From the NCBI GenBank assembly GCA_002317305.1, contig DCIZ01000160.1, positions 2,737 through 8,968 of the forward strand: a stretch of DNA of 6,232 nt. The letters run 5' to 3'. How positions within the stretch are numbered: the first letter of the stretch is position 1; each line of letters starts with the position of its first letter. Source of the DNA: Campylobacter sp. UBA1713 (GTDB lineage: Bacteria > Campylobacterota > Campylobacteria > Campylobacterales > Campylobacteraceae). The notes below the pieces were generated by a model. That model worked only from the letters and a program-made list of their open reading frames with translations, was not told where the DNA came from and searched no databases. Positions 6,207 to 6,232 of this stretch are shown here, one piece after another. A program made the position numbers and the translations under genes.

Positions 6207-6220
6207 TTTTTTCTTAAAAT

Positions 6221-6226
6221 GAGGAG
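6221..6226 (+). promoter_or_regulatory. Possible ribosome binding site for a gene starting beyond the window
   Basis: GAGGAG lies 6 nt before the right end of the window on the plus strand. If a start codon follows at about 6233, a rightward gene begins there. The window stops before this can be seen. Confidence 0.25.
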
Positions 6227-6232
6227 AATACT

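Overview
The window looks like chromosomal DNA of a Campylobacter-type epsilonproteobacterium. Non-coding stretches are very AT-rich, and the words AAATTTAG / CTAAATTT and GCAAATTT recur throughout on both strands. Genes have strong AAGGAG-type ribosome binding sites and the protein sequences fit that group. The genus assignment is an inference from composition and style; no rRNA or other marker gene is present.

The core (526-4968, all minus strand) is a compact four-gene operon, read zwf - edd - eda - pgl. It encodes the complete set of enzymes that carry glucose-6-phosphate through the Entner-Doudoroff route. Zwf oxidises glucose-6-phosphate to 6-phosphogluconolactone, Pgl hydrolyses the lactone, Edd dehydrates 6-phosphogluconate to KDPG, and Eda splits KDPG into pyruvate and glyceraldehyde-3-phosphate. 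All four reading frames are intact with their active-site motifs. zwf/edd and edd/eda are each separated by 50 nt, eda and pgl overlap by 4 nt (ATGA), and edd starts at TTG. No transporter, glucokinase, isomerase or regulator is in the window.

Immediately upstream of zwf (4984-5989, same strand, gaps of 15 and 23 nt) lie two broken small genes. The outer one has a frameshift and a stop; the inner one is cut by a single in-frame TAG. They resemble the small phage or mobile-element proteins of Helicobacter and Campylobacter that often carry barnase/colicin-like nuclease domains, but that assignment is tentative. No convincing promoter is visible between them and zwf, so operon transcription probably starts inside or upstream of these remnants.

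The left flank (1-525) has no credible gene. It holds a strong imperfect hairpin (210-260), a spaced 10-bp inverted repeat, an imperfect direct repeat and a short 7-nt tandem repeat beside the pgl stop codon. The outer edges carry an inverted repeat about 71 bp long: 1-71 matches the complement of 6056-6126, and a further core copy lies at 6150-6169. The operon plus remnants is thus bracketed by inverted copies of a dispersed element, which suggests (but does not prove) that the block is an accessory, possibly mobilised, segment. No transposase or integrase is present. I see no convincing new biological system; the repeat-bracketed metabolic operon behind decayed mobile-element genes is the most notable structure.
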